This document shows, in pieces, positions 34,770-45,500 of a stretch of 59,904 bases of DNA. The position numbers and the translations under genes are program-made. The notes beneath the pieces are model-generated. The model saw only the letters and a program-made list of their open reading frames with translations. It searched no databases and was not told the DNA's origin. The stretch lies in contig JBCCHB010000106.1 of NCBI GenBank assembly GCA_039028975.1, positions 1-59,904 of the forward strand, read 5' to 3'. Within the stretch, counting starts at the first letter, position 1. Every line of letters starts with the position of its first letter. Origin of the DNA: JAHBNG01 sp039028975. Its GTDB lineage: Bacteria > Chloroflexota > Anaerolineae > Caldilineales > Caldilineaceae.

Positions 34770-34895
34770 GAATGAAACTTCAATTCAGCCAATGCTCAAT
34801 AGTTGTCCCATTTCACTTTATGTAAGGAGAAAGTATATGCCCCAACTCCACTCTCGCGTCTCAACCATACCAACAATTTTTGAGGAGGGTAAATA

Positions 34896-36089
34896 ATGAG
34901 TAAAGTTCGTCCGATATTTTTCATGTTAGCACTCGGTGGAATCCTATTAGGCTTCTTGCTTGTGCCAAATCTGCTAGCCACGGTCACTCAGGAGACGGCT
35001 GCATCGACATCCAATCCTATCGCGATTTTGGGTGATGGCACATCGGTCATTACAGAAACAATTGAACTCTCGGATACCATACCCCTAGATGATCGACTCA
35101 CACGGGATGAAATGTTGGCCGCTGATGAATTGGATGTAGAAGAGCTTGATCCAACAGAGCTAGCCCCCAGTGATGAGGACGATGATTTTGGCGTTCTCGA
35201 TGGAGAAGAAGATCCCGATCCCGTTGTTGGTGAAGTGCCTGATCCAGATGCAGAAGAAGAGATGCGCCGTCTCTTTGCCGAGGAATGGGCTGGTATTGCC
35301 GAAGAGGATCCAGCTTCTTTGGATGGGACAGATGAGGATGCCGCAGAGGATGATGAGCCACGAGCGCTCAATAGCAGTGCTGGACCATTTGATGGCTACT
35401 ACGCCCATCGCTTGGTTGTAAACTCAACTGCTTCCAAATATCCTTATACGGCCATTGGTAAACTCTTCTTCAAAGTTCCCGGCAATAGCGGTTGGAGCTC
35501 CTGTACAGCTACTGTCATTGGCCGGCGAGCACTCATCACGGCTGGTCACTGCCTCTACACGAGAGGAAAAGGCTGGCACCAAGATGTTCGATTCTATCCT
35601 GCCTATCAGAATGGCTATGCACCCTGGGGTGAATTCCGTGCTCAACAGCTTGCAGTATTGAGTGGATGGTTTAGCAGTTCCAACTTCGCTTATGATGTTG
35701 GTGTTGCCATCATGAAAGATCGTTCAGGTCGCAGGATTTCTCAGTGGACTGGCTATCTCGGTTACATGTATAACTTCAGCGCCAAACAGCACTTCCATGT
35801 CGTTGGGTATCCCGGTAATGTAGGGAATGGTCGTTGGCCTATCATCTGTGCCGGCCAAACCCAGCGCCGCGCAAGCCTCTCTGGCCCAGACCCAGTAGGC
35901 ATTGCCTGCCATCAAACCTTTGGCTCTAGTGGCGGCCCGTGGATTGTCAACTACAAGCCTCGCTATCGCTCCGCCAGCAACTATGTCAACAGCGTTGTCT
36001 CCTATGGACAAGTAGGTACCAATCGAATGTATGGCCCCTACTTTGATACAAACGTTAAGAACCTTATCCAGTGGGCAAGGTCTAAGTAA
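34896..36089 (+). CDS. Secreted V8-like serine protease with acidic propeptide (paralogue A)
   Basis: 397 residues. Signal peptide: IFFMLALGGILLGFLLVP. About 130 residues of very acidic propeptide follow, with LDDRLTRDEML at its head and FAEEWAGIAEEDPASLDGTD near its end. The chymotrypsin-fold domain starts at about residue 165: GNSGWSSCTATVIGRRALIT, His in TAGHC, Asp in YDVGVAI, Ser in GSSGGPW. Cys residues around SSC and GHC and around ICAG and IACHQ should pair. The fold is close to glutamyl endopeptidase-like (V8) enzymes. A strong AGGAGGG lies 8 bases before the ATG. It is followed 100 bp later by a close paralogue. Confidence 0.92.
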   Translation: MSKVRPIFFMLALGGILLGFLLVPNLLATVTQETAASTSNPIAILGDGTSVITETIELSDTIPLDDRLTRDEMLAADELDVEELDPTELAPSDEDDDFGVLDGEEDPDPVVGEVPDPDAEEEMRRLFAEEWAGIAEEDPASLDGTDEDAAEDDEPRALNSSAGPFDGYYAHRLVVNSTASKYPYTAIGKLFFKVPGNSGWSSCTATVIGRRALITAGHCLYTRGKGWHQDVRFYPAYQNGYAPWGEFRAQQLAVLSGWFSSSNFAYDVGVAIMKDRSGRRISQWTGYLGYMYNFSAKQHFHVVGYPGNVGNGRWPIICAGQTQRRASLSGPDPVGIACHQTFGSSGGPWIVNYKPRYRSASNYVNSVVSYGQVGTNRMYGPYFDTNVKNLIQWARSK

Positions 36090-36189
36090 ACTATGGGCTA
36101 AGAGCAACTACGGTAGACAGACAAAAGCTGTTCAACTTCCTACGATCTCTCACAACTATTTCCAGATTCACAATGAGGAGTAATCTGAT

Positions 36190-37401
36190 ATGAATAGAAT
36201 CGGCAAAATATTCGCAGTGGGTCTATTTATGGCCCTACTGATAGGCGCTGGCACGGCACCTTATGAACCCGAAACCCATGCCCAAGATGGTGGTACCCCA
36301 TCGATCTTCATTCCACTTGTACTAGACTTTTCAAATGCTGCAGCCTTTCAGGAACTGACTGAAGATGTCCCCGATCAGGTCCAACTGGACGATACCTTGA
36401 CCCGCGATGAAATGCTGGACGCAGAAATTCTCCAGCCAGAATATGACGAAGATGCGGATGACGCGGCCGAGCTTTCTCCCACAGATGATGGCGATGACGA
36501 TCATGATCCGACCCAAGCCGATCCCCTCTTTGATCCGGGTGAGTTCCCCGACAGCGAATCTGAGGCATTAGCCCGCAATGAATTTTCAGATGAATGGGCG
36601 GCTCTTGAAAGTGATATCGCTGGCTTTCTAGAAGGCACCGAGGAAGACACGGAGACAGAGCCAGAATCTCTGGCCGGCGATACGAGCAATGGCCTCTACA
36701 CCCGTTACTATATCAACGGTAACCGCAGTTTTGGCACTGGTAGTGGCTTTATGTGGAGGACTATCGGTAAGCTCTACTTCAAAGTGCCTGGCAACTCCGG
36801 CTGGAGTTCCTGTACTGCGTCCGTTGTCGGCCGACGTGCAGTCATTACGGCTGGTCACTGTGTTTATACTAGGGGTAAAGGTTGGCACCAGGACATCCGC
36901 TTCTACCCAGGTTACCAGAATGGTTACATTCCATTCGGCGAATGGCGCCCAAGCTGGATCCGGACGACGAACCAATGGTACAACAGCTCTAGCTTAGCCC
37001 ACGACTACGCTGTAATGGTTATGCAGAAGCGCAATGGTAGGAACATTAGCTACTACACAGGCTATAATGGTTACATGTACGGCTACAGCGCCACCCAACA
37101 CTGGCATTCGTTTGGCTATCCTAGCAATATCGGTGGCGGTCGTTGGCCCATCGTTTGTTCTGCCCAGACCCATAGACGAGATAGCCGCTCTGGTCCAGAT
37201 CCAATCGGCATCGGCTGTGACCAAACATACGGTGCCAGTGGCGGCCCATGGATCGTCAACTACAGCCCCGAATATCGCAGCGCAAAGAACTACGTCTTTG
37301 GCGTCAATTCCTACATCAAAGTGGGTAAAAAGACCATCTACTCACCCTACTTTGACTCAAATGCAGGCAACATGATTCGATGGGGACGCGGCTTTAACTA
37401 A
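36190..37401 (+). CDS. Secreted V8-like serine protease with acidic propeptide (paralogue B)
   Basis: 403 residues, clearly paralogous to the preceding gene over its full length. Signal peptide: IFAVGLFMALLIGAGTA. Directly after it comes SIFIPLVLDF, then the acidic propeptide with LDDTLTRDEML and FSDEWAALESD. Catalytic domain: GNSGWSSCTASVVGRRAVIT, His in TAGHC, Asp in HDYAVMV, Ser in GASGGPW. All triad residues are present. The mature domains agree at most positions while the propeptides keep only acidic character and short motifs. GAGGAG lies 9-10 bases before the ATG. The tandem arrangement indicates gene duplication. Confidence 0.92.
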   Translation: MNRIGKIFAVGLFMALLIGAGTAPYEPETHAQDGGTPSIFIPLVLDFSNAAAFQELTEDVPDQVQLDDTLTRDEMLDAEILQPEYDEDADDAAELSPTDDGDDDHDPTQADPLFDPGEFPDSESEALARNEFSDEWAALESDIAGFLEGTEEDTETEPESLAGDTSNGLYTRYYINGNRSFGTGSGFMWRTIGKLYFKVPGNSGWSSCTASVVGRRAVITAGHCVYTRGKGWHQDIRFYPGYQNGYIPFGEWRPSWIRTTNQWYNSSSLAHDYAVMVMQKRNGRNISYYTGYNGYMYGYSATQHWHSFGYPSNIGGGRWPIVCSAQTHRRDSRSGPDPIGIGCDQTYGASGGPWIVNYSPEYRSAKNYVFGVNSYIKVGKKTIYSPYFDSNAGNMIRWGRGFN

Positions 37402-37500
37402 CCAGCGGACGAGTGTTGCTGCTATTAGATAAATAGATGTATGATTGGGATTGAGCGCTTATTCTTAAACGCCTAATCCCAATCGTCTTGTTTTGCACCT

Positions 37501-37583
37501 ATTCTCAACTCCGTTTGAAAACCGTAGTTTGGTGACTATTGTAAAGCGAAGGAAAATTACGTTTTTCAAATCGACCGCAGTAT
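37501..37583. repeat. Hairpin repeat family R1, copy 4
   Basis: Starts ATTCTCAACTCCGTTTGAAA and ends TCAAATCGACCGCAGTAT. Inner GAAAACCGTAGTTTGG faces AAAATTACGTTTTTCAAA. It lies between the protease gene at 36190 and the large repeat protein gene. Confidence 0.75.
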
Positions 37584-37653
37584 CGGAACAGAAGGTGCTT
37601 ACCCAACCTTCCTAGAGAAACGACCCATTGCAGGATAGGAGACGAGTCTATCG

Positions 37654-40600
37654 ATGGCCTACTATCACTGGTCACAGCAAAAATTTAGAGGGGGTCCGAT
37701 CTTTATCGGTTTCGTTCTACTCGCCAATCTTTTACTCTGGTGTGTAGCCGTGACGACACCGCTCTTCGGCAATACGAATGACGCATTAACCCAACCAGCC
37801 CCTTCAATACAATCCGTGAGTAGCCATCAAGAAACCTTCACATCGACCGCAACCAAACGCTACACATCCAATGCCATCTGGAATACCACCGATAAACACT
37901 TAGGGATAGCCCTGCGCGATAATATCGAGCAGCGTGACGTGCAGCTTGCTAGCCAGGGTGATGCCTATATCTATGCGGTTTGGCAGGATCTACGCAACGA
38001 CAAAGGTGACATCTTTGCTCAGCGCCTGGATCAAAATGGCAACCGCCTTTGGGCTGCTGATATACAAGTCAATCTTGAAAAGGACGATTCGGTTCAATCC
38101 CTCCCGAATGCAGCAGTCGATTCAGCCGGGAATCTCTGGATCGCTTGGGAAGATAAGCGCAACGGCGATGCAGATGTTTTTGTCCAATTGCTCAACGCTG
38201 ACGGAATCCATCAGTGGGACCAGGATCGGCGAGTCAATGGGGATCGACTTGATTCCGAGCAGTCTGGTCCGGCCATTGCCTTAGACGTGACTAGCAGCCA
38301 AGCCGTCATTACCTGGAATGACAACCGTAGAGGTCATTATGACGTCTATGCCCAACGTCTGGACCAGAGTGGGCAACTTCTATGGAGTAACGATACGTTG
38401 CTCAATCAAGATCAGTTTGATGTCCCCCAATCCAGCCCTGTCGTAGCCATCAGCCCTACAGGGGCAACTGTGATTGCATGGTTCGATCAGCGTATTGGCA
38501 ACGGAGACATCTATACCCAGTCCCTCTCCAAAGAGGGAGAGTTGCTCTGGTCAGAGGAGGTTCGCCTGAATAGCGAGCGCCAATCTGCCCAAGGCCGGGC
38601 AACCATAGAGGCTGTGACGGATGATACTTTTGTTACGGCGTGGGTGGATAGCGAGACGGGAGATATCTTTGGCCAACGCTTCTCTGGCCAAGGGGTACTT
38701 CAGTGGTCAGAACCCCGCAAGCTCAATCCCTTATCATCCACGGCAGATCTCATTACCTCTGCGACCGTTGTCAAGGTGGATGCCGACAAGGCCGCACTTA
38801 TCTTTAAGAGCAGTCAGAACGCAGCCCTCTATGTCAATCAATTCTCCCTGGCCACTGATGCATCCTCATCAAGCGTTCCTGTACGGATTAACGGCCAGAA
38901 TAGCTGTATAGCCGATCATTTTCGCTATCCGAGTGTCGCCTACCTAAACAGTGCAGAGATCCTGGTTGGTTGGAGTGACTGCCGTCAGGACCCCAGCGGA
39001 GACATTTTTGGCCAACGCCTCCGTTCATCGGAGCGGAGTTGGCCAGTGGATGTGCAGATTTCAAGCCCGACTGGTCATATGGATCAGAAAGTGCCAGCAG
39101 TTGCTGTAACTGAGCAAGGTGATGTCATTACAGCCTGGCAGGATTGGCGTAACGGCTTACCCCAGATCTATCTACAACGATTCAATAGCCAGGGAGAGCG
39201 GCTCTGGTCTCCCACGATTTCCGTTAGCACCATTAGCCATACAGTTGAGTCCCAACTCAATCCCGAGTTGGCGTTACTAAAGGATGACATCTATGTCTCT
39301 TGGTCAGATCGGCGTACGGGGCAAGCGCGCGTTTACATACAGTGCTTTGATCAGGGGGGCAACCGCCTTCACCTGGATGGAAAGGCAGTCAGCCAGCCAG
39401 CCGATGCCAATGTACAACAGATCAATCCGGCCATTGCAGCTGGCACAGAGACACCATTCATCGTATGGGAGGAACTGGCAGATGGGCAGAGACGGCTGCT
39501 CCTACAAAAGATCACCACCGCTGGCGAACCACTCTGGCAACAGGATCTCCTACTGCATACAGGCTCCTTTTTTCCCTATTTTCCCGCCATCGCTACCACC
39601 AAGGATGATGATGTACTCATTGCTTGGCAAGTGAATCAGGACAACGAAACCAATTTATCCATTCACAAGATCGATCAGAGCGGCAACAGCCTCTGGTCAG
39701 GCCCCATTCAGGTGAATCAGTTTAATGGAGTGGTGGACCCCTATAACGCACCTGCACTGGCTATCGATGATGGTGGAGCAGCCACTGTGGTATGGGTCGA
39801 TCTACGCAACTCAGGGATCAATGCGCAGAAAGTTTCTGCTGATGGAAATCTACTGTGGGACGGCGATGTCAAAGTAAGTCAGCAGGCAGGCACCTTTACG
39901 CCCACGCCGGATGTCACTGTTACACCTCAAGGCCAGTCTATCATTGTCTGGCAGGCCAACGATAGCGGTGAATTCACCATCTTTGTTCAGAAGCTCTCTG
40001 CCGGTGGTGCAATAGAGTGGGATGCGCTGCAACCCCAGGCCCGTCGAGCAAGCCCCAATGCCAGGGATGCATGGTTTCCACGCGTTGTCCTTAGCCCTGA
40101 TGAATCTGGGGCGAAAAGTCTCTTTTCGGTTGTTTGGCAAGATGGGCGCAAGATGAATCCTGATATTTACTACCAGACGCTGGATCAAGAGGGAGAGGGA
40201 CGCTATGCTGATGATATCCCCGTTTTAACCGAGGATATCTTCTATCACTCTCAAGGCGTGATTGAATCTCTGCCTATATTCGATGGGATTCCACTCTTTA
40301 GCCGTCTGCTGTTGACAGCGCAGTTAGATGGTGCCAACATGGACTCACGCTTTCAAGTGAGCAACGACGGAGGCATCACTTGGCTGGATGCGCAGCTAGG
40401 GAAGATGGTCCCATTTCCTACGTCAAGCTCTATGCTACAATGGCGCGTCACGTTGCAGAACACTCACATTACCTCAACACAACTGCCATTGATACAAGAG
40501 ATGTCCTTTGAGCTGATACCAGATGTTCCATCTACGGTAGGCGATTCATATGAAGCCGATGATGCGTGTACTCAGGCTTCCTTTGTACAACCTAATGGAG

Positions 40601-42078
40601 CAGTGCAGAGCCATACCTTTCATACCGATGGGGCTGATGCTCAAGAAGATGAAGATTGGGTGGCCTTCTCTACCCAAGCTGGCGAATCGTATATTCTTTC
40701 TGCTGCGCCTTCGACGCCTCAGTTAGGTGTCTCTTTCAAGATCTATCGCGGCTGCGGTCTTCCGGTGTTTCAAGAGTCGAGTAGCAGAGCCGGGGAACCA
40801 GCCACTGTGCGCATCGAATCTGATGTTGCGACCACCCAGTACATCAAGTTGACCCCGCTGAATTCAGCCCAATCAATTGGGGAATATCAATTCGCCATTC
40901 GCAAAGAAGAGCCTATCGGTGCCACGCTAATCGTCATGGGGGCAAAATCGGCAAGCGAACCATACCAAAGTCAGCTTCGTACTAGTGGGCAGGCAGCGCG
41001 GCAGGTTCTGCTGGATCACAACGTTAGTGCCTCTGAAATTCGCTATTTGGATACCAGTCAGCTCGTATTACAGAATCGAACGTCTCTCACCAGTACGACA
41101 CCTATTTTGGATGTGGTACAATCCCTGTTCCAGGATTGGCCCAAAGAAATTGGCCTACAAAGGGGGGAAACCTTCTTCATTTATCTAGCGGGTCCCAATG
41201 CAGAAGGTGGCATTGATTTAGGGAATGGCGAGGTATTGACACCAGAATTGCTCAATCTCTGGCTTACCAATGTCGAGCTGACCATCGGCCCAGCCGCAAT
41301 TGTAGTTCTCATCGATTCGAACCAGTCCGGTCAATTTGTGCCACCTCAAACCGGTGACCTTTCCGAAACGGCCCAACAGAGCCAATCCGTTGGCATTCAA
41401 GGTGCGAAACGAATGATTCTAATGGCCACGGATCAAGATGGATACGCTGGAGCGACATCAAAGGGGCTACTCTTCAGCGAGAATGTGTGGGCCTCACTCA
41501 CTAAGGGGCATCATGTACAATTGAGCTTCGAACAAGGGGTTGCAGCCGTCCAAGAGGCTGGCTATACCTGCACAACCGATGGCGTGTTCTGTCAAAAGCC
41601 GCTGCTCAACGTCAATGGCAACCAAATTAATCCGACAACAGAAACAGTCAATGATTGGGCAGCAGGGTGGGGATTATCTGATATGGCCTCATCCACTCCT
41701 TGGATCCACTCGGTTCAGGTAGCAAAGGATGAAGATCAGAGTTTAACAATTCAAGCAGATGTAGGATCAGACACAGCCATCGAGCGAGTTGAAGCACGAA
41801 TTCAGCCTCAGCCCTATAACCCAACTGTAATCACTGATGGCTCGCCACCTACAGATCCTTCCCAAGTAGAAGTTCTAACAGCCGTCAGCAATGATTCCGA
41901 TACGGGACTGATTCATTTTGAAGGAACCATAGGTCCGCTCAATGAAGGGACCTATCGAATCATCATCTATGCGTGGGATTCCAAAAATATCTCGGCAGTT
42001 CCTTATCAATACAGCCAGGTCATTCGAATAGGTACACCTGTATCCGAAATTTTCATTCCGGTCGTACAAACGAGATAA
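37654..42078 (+). CDS. Large secreted repeat protein with inactive C13/caspase-like domain
   Basis: 1474 residues. The N-terminal hydrophobic segment (FIGFVLLANLLLWCVAVTTP) serves as signal. Residues about 90-880 hold at least ten repeats of about 50 residues with the pattern VWQD, R, GDIFAQRLDQNG and LW, which suggests beta-propellers. A PPC-like region follows near 965-1070 (DSYEADDACTQ). From about 1080 to 1310 there is a caspase/legumain (clan CD, C13-like) domain: FFIYLAG, LTPELLNLWL, AAIVVLID, RMILMATDQDGYA and FSENVWASLTKG. The position of the catalytic His (usual GHG) reads GPN at 1180-1182, and that of the catalytic Cys (usual DSCYSG) reads DSNQSG with Asn at 1223, so it cannot be an active cysteine protease. 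The C-terminus is SEIFIPVVQTR. Confidence 0.9.
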   Translation: MAYYHWSQQKFRGGPIFIGFVLLANLLLWCVAVTTPLFGNTNDALTQPAPSIQSVSSHQETFTSTATKRYTSNAIWNTTDKHLGIALRDNIEQRDVQLASQGDAYIYAVWQDLRNDKGDIFAQRLDQNGNRLWAADIQVNLEKDDSVQSLPNAAVDSAGNLWIAWEDKRNGDADVFVQLLNADGIHQWDQDRRVNGDRLDSEQSGPAIALDVTSSQAVITWNDNRRGHYDVYAQRLDQSGQLLWSNDTLLNQDQFDVPQSSPVVAISPTGATVIAWFDQRIGNGDIYTQSLSKEGELLWSEEVRLNSERQSAQGRATIEAVTDDTFVTAWVDSETGDIFGQRFSGQGVLQWSEPRKLNPLSSTADLITSATVVKVDADKAALIFKSSQNAALYVNQFSLATDASSSSVPVRINGQNSCIADHFRYPSVAYLNSAEILVGWSDCRQDPSGDIFGQRLRSSERSWPVDVQISSPTGHMDQKVPAVAVTEQGDVITAWQDWRNGLPQIYLQRFNSQGERLWSPTISVSTISHTVESQLNPELALLKDDIYVSWSDRRTGQARVYIQCFDQGGNRLHLDGKAVSQPADANVQQINPAIAAGTETPFIVWEELADGQRRLLLQKITTAGEPLWQQDLLLHTGSFFPYFPAIATTKDDDVLIAWQVNQDNETNLSIHKIDQSGNSLWSGPIQVNQFNGVVDPYNAPALAIDDGGAATVVWVDLRNSGINAQKVSADGNLLWDGDVKVSQQAGTFTPTPDVTVTPQGQSIIVWQANDSGEFTIFVQKLSAGGAIEWDALQPQARRASPNARDAWFPRVVLSPDESGAKSLFSVVWQDGRKMNPDIYYQTLDQEGEGRYADDIPVLTEDIFYHSQGVIESLPIFDGIPLFSRLLLTAQLDGANMDSRFQVSNDGGITWLDAQLGKMVPFPTSSSMLQWRVTLQNTHITSTQLPLIQEMSFELIPDVPSTVGDSYEADDACTQASFVQPNGAVQSHTFHTDGADAQEDEDWVAFSTQAGESYILSAAPSTPQLGVSFKIYRGCGLPVFQESSSRAGEPATVRIESDVATTQYIKLTPLNSAQSIGEYQFAIRKEEPIGATLIVMGAKSASEPYQSQLRTSGQAARQVLLDHNVSASEIRYLDTSQLVLQNRTSLTSTTPILDVVQSLFQDWPKEIGLQRGETFFIYLAGPNAEGGIDLGNGEVLTPELLNLWLTNVELTIGPAAIVVLIDSNQSGQFVPPQTGDLSETAQQSQSVGIQGAKRMILMATDQDGYAGATSKGLLFSENVWASLTKGHHVQLSFEQGVAAVQEAGYTCTTDGVFCQKPLLNVNGNQINPTTETVNDWAAGWGLSDMASSTPWIHSVQVAKDEDQSLTIQADVGSDTAIERVEARIQPQPYNPTVITDGSPPTDPSQVEVLTAVSNDSDTGLIHFEGTIGPLNEGTYRIIIYAWDSKNISAVPYQYSQVIRIGTPVSEIFIPVVQTR

Positions 42079-42179
42079 ACATAAGAAAATAGATACAATT
42101 CGGTACGCAAAAAACTCACTTTTGTTCATTAGATAGAAGTAGAACGGAAATACGCCCATTCTCTTCCCGACACTCACTT

Positions 42180-42361
42180 TATACTCAGGCTCCGCATAAA
42201 TAAACATACGCTCTATAGGCGTTTCCAGGATCTGACATTGAAATAGAATGATTCTCAGCGTGGATTAACGCCCCGAACCAGCGAGATCCTTGGCTCTCCA
42301 ATAGAGCCTAAACATACTTTTCAGCGAATAACGGTGTTTATTTATCATGACGGCTAGTATA
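42180..42361 (+). repeat. Hairpin repeat family R2, copy 4 (long form)
   Basis: Starts TATACTCAGGCTCCGCATAA and ends GTTTATTTATCATGACGGC, then TAGTATA. The ends match the short R2 copies, while the middle is about 100 bp longer and contains its own inverted repeat (CTCTATAGG and CCAATAGAG). Confidence 0.7.
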
Positions 42362-42474
42362 CGATAGATGGCCAGAAAAAGCTTGTCCCCATGAAGATGG
42401 GGATGTCCTCCCTTTTCGGAATTATCTAGAGTAGATTTGACAAAAGTCGGGACAAGACCTCTCTGGCGAAGTAC
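42358..42474 (+). repeat. Hairpin repeat family R3, copy 2
   Basis: Starts TATACGATAGATGGCCAG. CCAGAAAAAGCTTGTCCC near the left faces GGGACAAGACCTCTCTGG near the right. It directly joins the R2 element at a shared TATA and ends about 90 bp before the C25 protease start. Confidence 0.7.
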
Positions 42475-42564
42475 ATGAAGGAGCACTTTCGGATGAATCA
42501 ATCCAAAACCTCGTCTTTCCACTCAGCCATTCAGCAACTAGAATTCTCAAAAGGAGGTATTTCA

Positions 42565-45500
42565 GTGCGTTGGAAACCAAAAACTCGGGTCGGTACACTC
42601 TTGAGCTTATTTGTGGTGACCTTACTCTTCGCGTCTGCCGCGTTTCTTTCCACAGTGTCAGTGACACGGGCGAATAACTTACAGGTCGAAAATATCGCCC
42701 CCAATGCGGCACCGGATCTGGTGATCGAGTCTATTACGATTACGCCTGCTAACCCCGGTGCCGGAGATACAGCTGATATCGCCGTTGTCATCAAGAATGT
42801 CGGGGATGACACAGCAGGTGGATTTATGGTCCATCTCTATGTCGATCCGGTAGACAATCCGCCTACTGCAACAACCCAAGAGGTTGCCCGTACTCGCTCC
42901 ATTGGATTACTCCCTGGCGATACATTCAGCTTCACCCGAACTGGCCACGACTTTACCAAAGACAATCCAGTCATCATTGCATGGGCAGATCGAGACAACG
43001 AGGTGGCAGAGTCAAACGAAGACAATAACCTACAAACCGAAGGAGACGATGGCTCTGATGATGCGCCGCCCCCGGACAGTTATGAGGATGATAACGACTG
43101 CGCCAATGCAAACCCCATCACATCTGGTGTAGAACAGATGCGTAACTTGACTCCTCCAGAGGGCAAGCCCAAGCCAGACGTTGATTGGACCAAGTTCGAC
43201 GTAATCAGTGGCGAGACCTATGTCGCCGCGGCCATTGCCGACGGTGAGGACGCCGATCTAAGCATCGAGGTCCATACCAAATGTTCAACCGATCCAAGTT
43301 TAGGTGCTGGGGCAACGGTGACCTTTACCGCTTTATCCTCTGAAACTTATTATCTAAAAGTGACCCATAACCAGGATGAGTACGGACCAGAAACAGCCTA
43401 TCGTCTTAAGTTGACGGGTGGGTCCAGCAGTTGTGTTGAGCATTTGGAACCCAACAGCCAATGTTCTCTTCCAGCAGACCTAGTGGTATCTGAAGGTGCC
43501 CAGAAACATAATTTCTGTTCCGCCAACGACGTTGACTGGATGAAGTTTGAGGTAAAGGCTGGTGCCAAGTATAAAGTCAAATCAACCAATATCGGCCCCA
43601 AGGCAGACGCTCAGCTTCTGCTCTTCACTAGCTGTACAGATAGTGGAACAGGGGGCCAGGAGCTTGAGTTTACGGCTGCCTCTGCTGGTTTTGTCTATCT
43701 ATCCGTTGAAAACTTGGATAAAAGTGTCTTTGGCCCAGAGACCGAATATGAGGTCGATGTAGAAGTGGTAGGCGGGACCGAAGGCTGCACAGAAGATGGG
43801 CAAGAACAGGATGACAACATTGCCGATGCCAAAGCCATCACGCTAGATGGTGGTATAAAGACCTACAATACCTGCCCATCTGCTGATGCAGACTTTGTCA
43901 AAGTTGATATACCTGAAAATACCGAATTCACCATTGAAACCCTCAATCTGGCTAGCAACTCTGACACCAAGCTATGCCAATATGACGCCAATGGCACCAA
44001 ACTAACCTGTGACGATGATGGGGGGGCAGGCAAGGGCGATCGGATGACCATTCAAAGTACTAGTGCAGCGACCTACTACTTCAAGATTGAGCAAAACGAC
44101 GAAGAGGTAGCTGGCGAAGAAACCCAGTATGGTCTACAGGTTATTAAAGGGAAGTGTATACCGGACACCAATGAACCGGATAATGAGCAAAGCGCAGCTA
44201 AGCCCATTCAGACAGATGGCACATTGAGCAACCACAACACCTGCCCAGCAGATGATACGGATTGGCTCTCCTTTACGGCAGCAGCCAACACATCATACAT
44301 CATCGAAACGACTCAAAATGGTCCAGAGGCGGACACGATTATCGCCTTATACAATGAATCTGGGACTCAAATAGCCCGAAACGATGATCATACACCCGGC
44401 GTTAAGTCCCGGCTTAGCCACCAAATTTCAGCGGCAGGCACCTACTATATCAAAGTGCAGCTATATAACCAAGCCCTCTTTGGCTCCGGTACTGAATATT
44501 CGGTTAGCGTCAAGCCTGGCGAAGCAGCCACACCAACACCAACGCCGAATAGACCGCCGCCGCCGCCGCCAACGCCAACGCCAGGCAACCAAACGGGTAA
44601 GGAGACGCTGATTCTTGTCAATCGCAATCGTATTGCGTCTCTGTATGATGATACCAAGGCTACTTCACTGATGACAGCCTTGGATACGCTAGCGGCTGAT
44701 CCTTCCGTCAAAGGCGACATTATCCGTCTGGATCAGAATACAGAGGTGAGTGCCGCGTATGCAGATTGGAATCCCGATTCCTCCACTCAGGATGTTAACA
44801 AAGCCAACAAGGTGGCCGACGCCATTCGTCGAGTGATTATGACCTACGTAGGTGAGCGTCAGGGGATCAAATATGTGGTACTTGTAGGCGATGATCGGGC
44901 CCTGCCCATGCGCCGAGTCCCTGACAATACGCCCCGACAATCGGAGAAGCGCTACAAACGGGTTGATGACGATCATCCGACTGGGGCTGCCCTCATCGCG
45001 AACTACTTCCTTACCGACGATTACTATGTAGACAAGAGCCCAACGCCCCATAAAGGCCGGGAGATCTATGTGCCCGATTATGCCATCGGTCGCCTTATTG
45101 AAGATCCAGATCATATGATCCAGATGATCAACCATTTTGTTGATGGGGAGAATCATACAACAGCTGTAGATAATCTACTGATTACTGGCTATGATTTTGT
45201 ACGAGATGCTGCCCAGAAGGAATGTAACGCGTGGAAGGAATCCCTTACAGGGGATAAAGTGGAGTGCCTGATTGGCAACTCATGGTCTCGGGATGACTTT
45301 GTGTCGAGGCATCTGCGCACCGATCCTTCTCCCTACAAGTTCCAGTCAATTAATGGACATGGCCTGCATAACGGTGAAGGGATTGCCTTGGGCGGTTGGC
45401 TTAGCACCGATGACAATTCCACTGTTGATCTGGATCTGAGTGGTGGTTTGATCTACACACTGGCCTGCCATGCAGGATTGAATGTGCCACCAGAAAACAA

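Noticed and set aside
42475..42564. ATG at 42475 as the start of the C25 protease
   Set aside because: It would add 30 residues before a normal signal peptide; the GTG at 42565 has a near-perfect Shine-Dalgarno.
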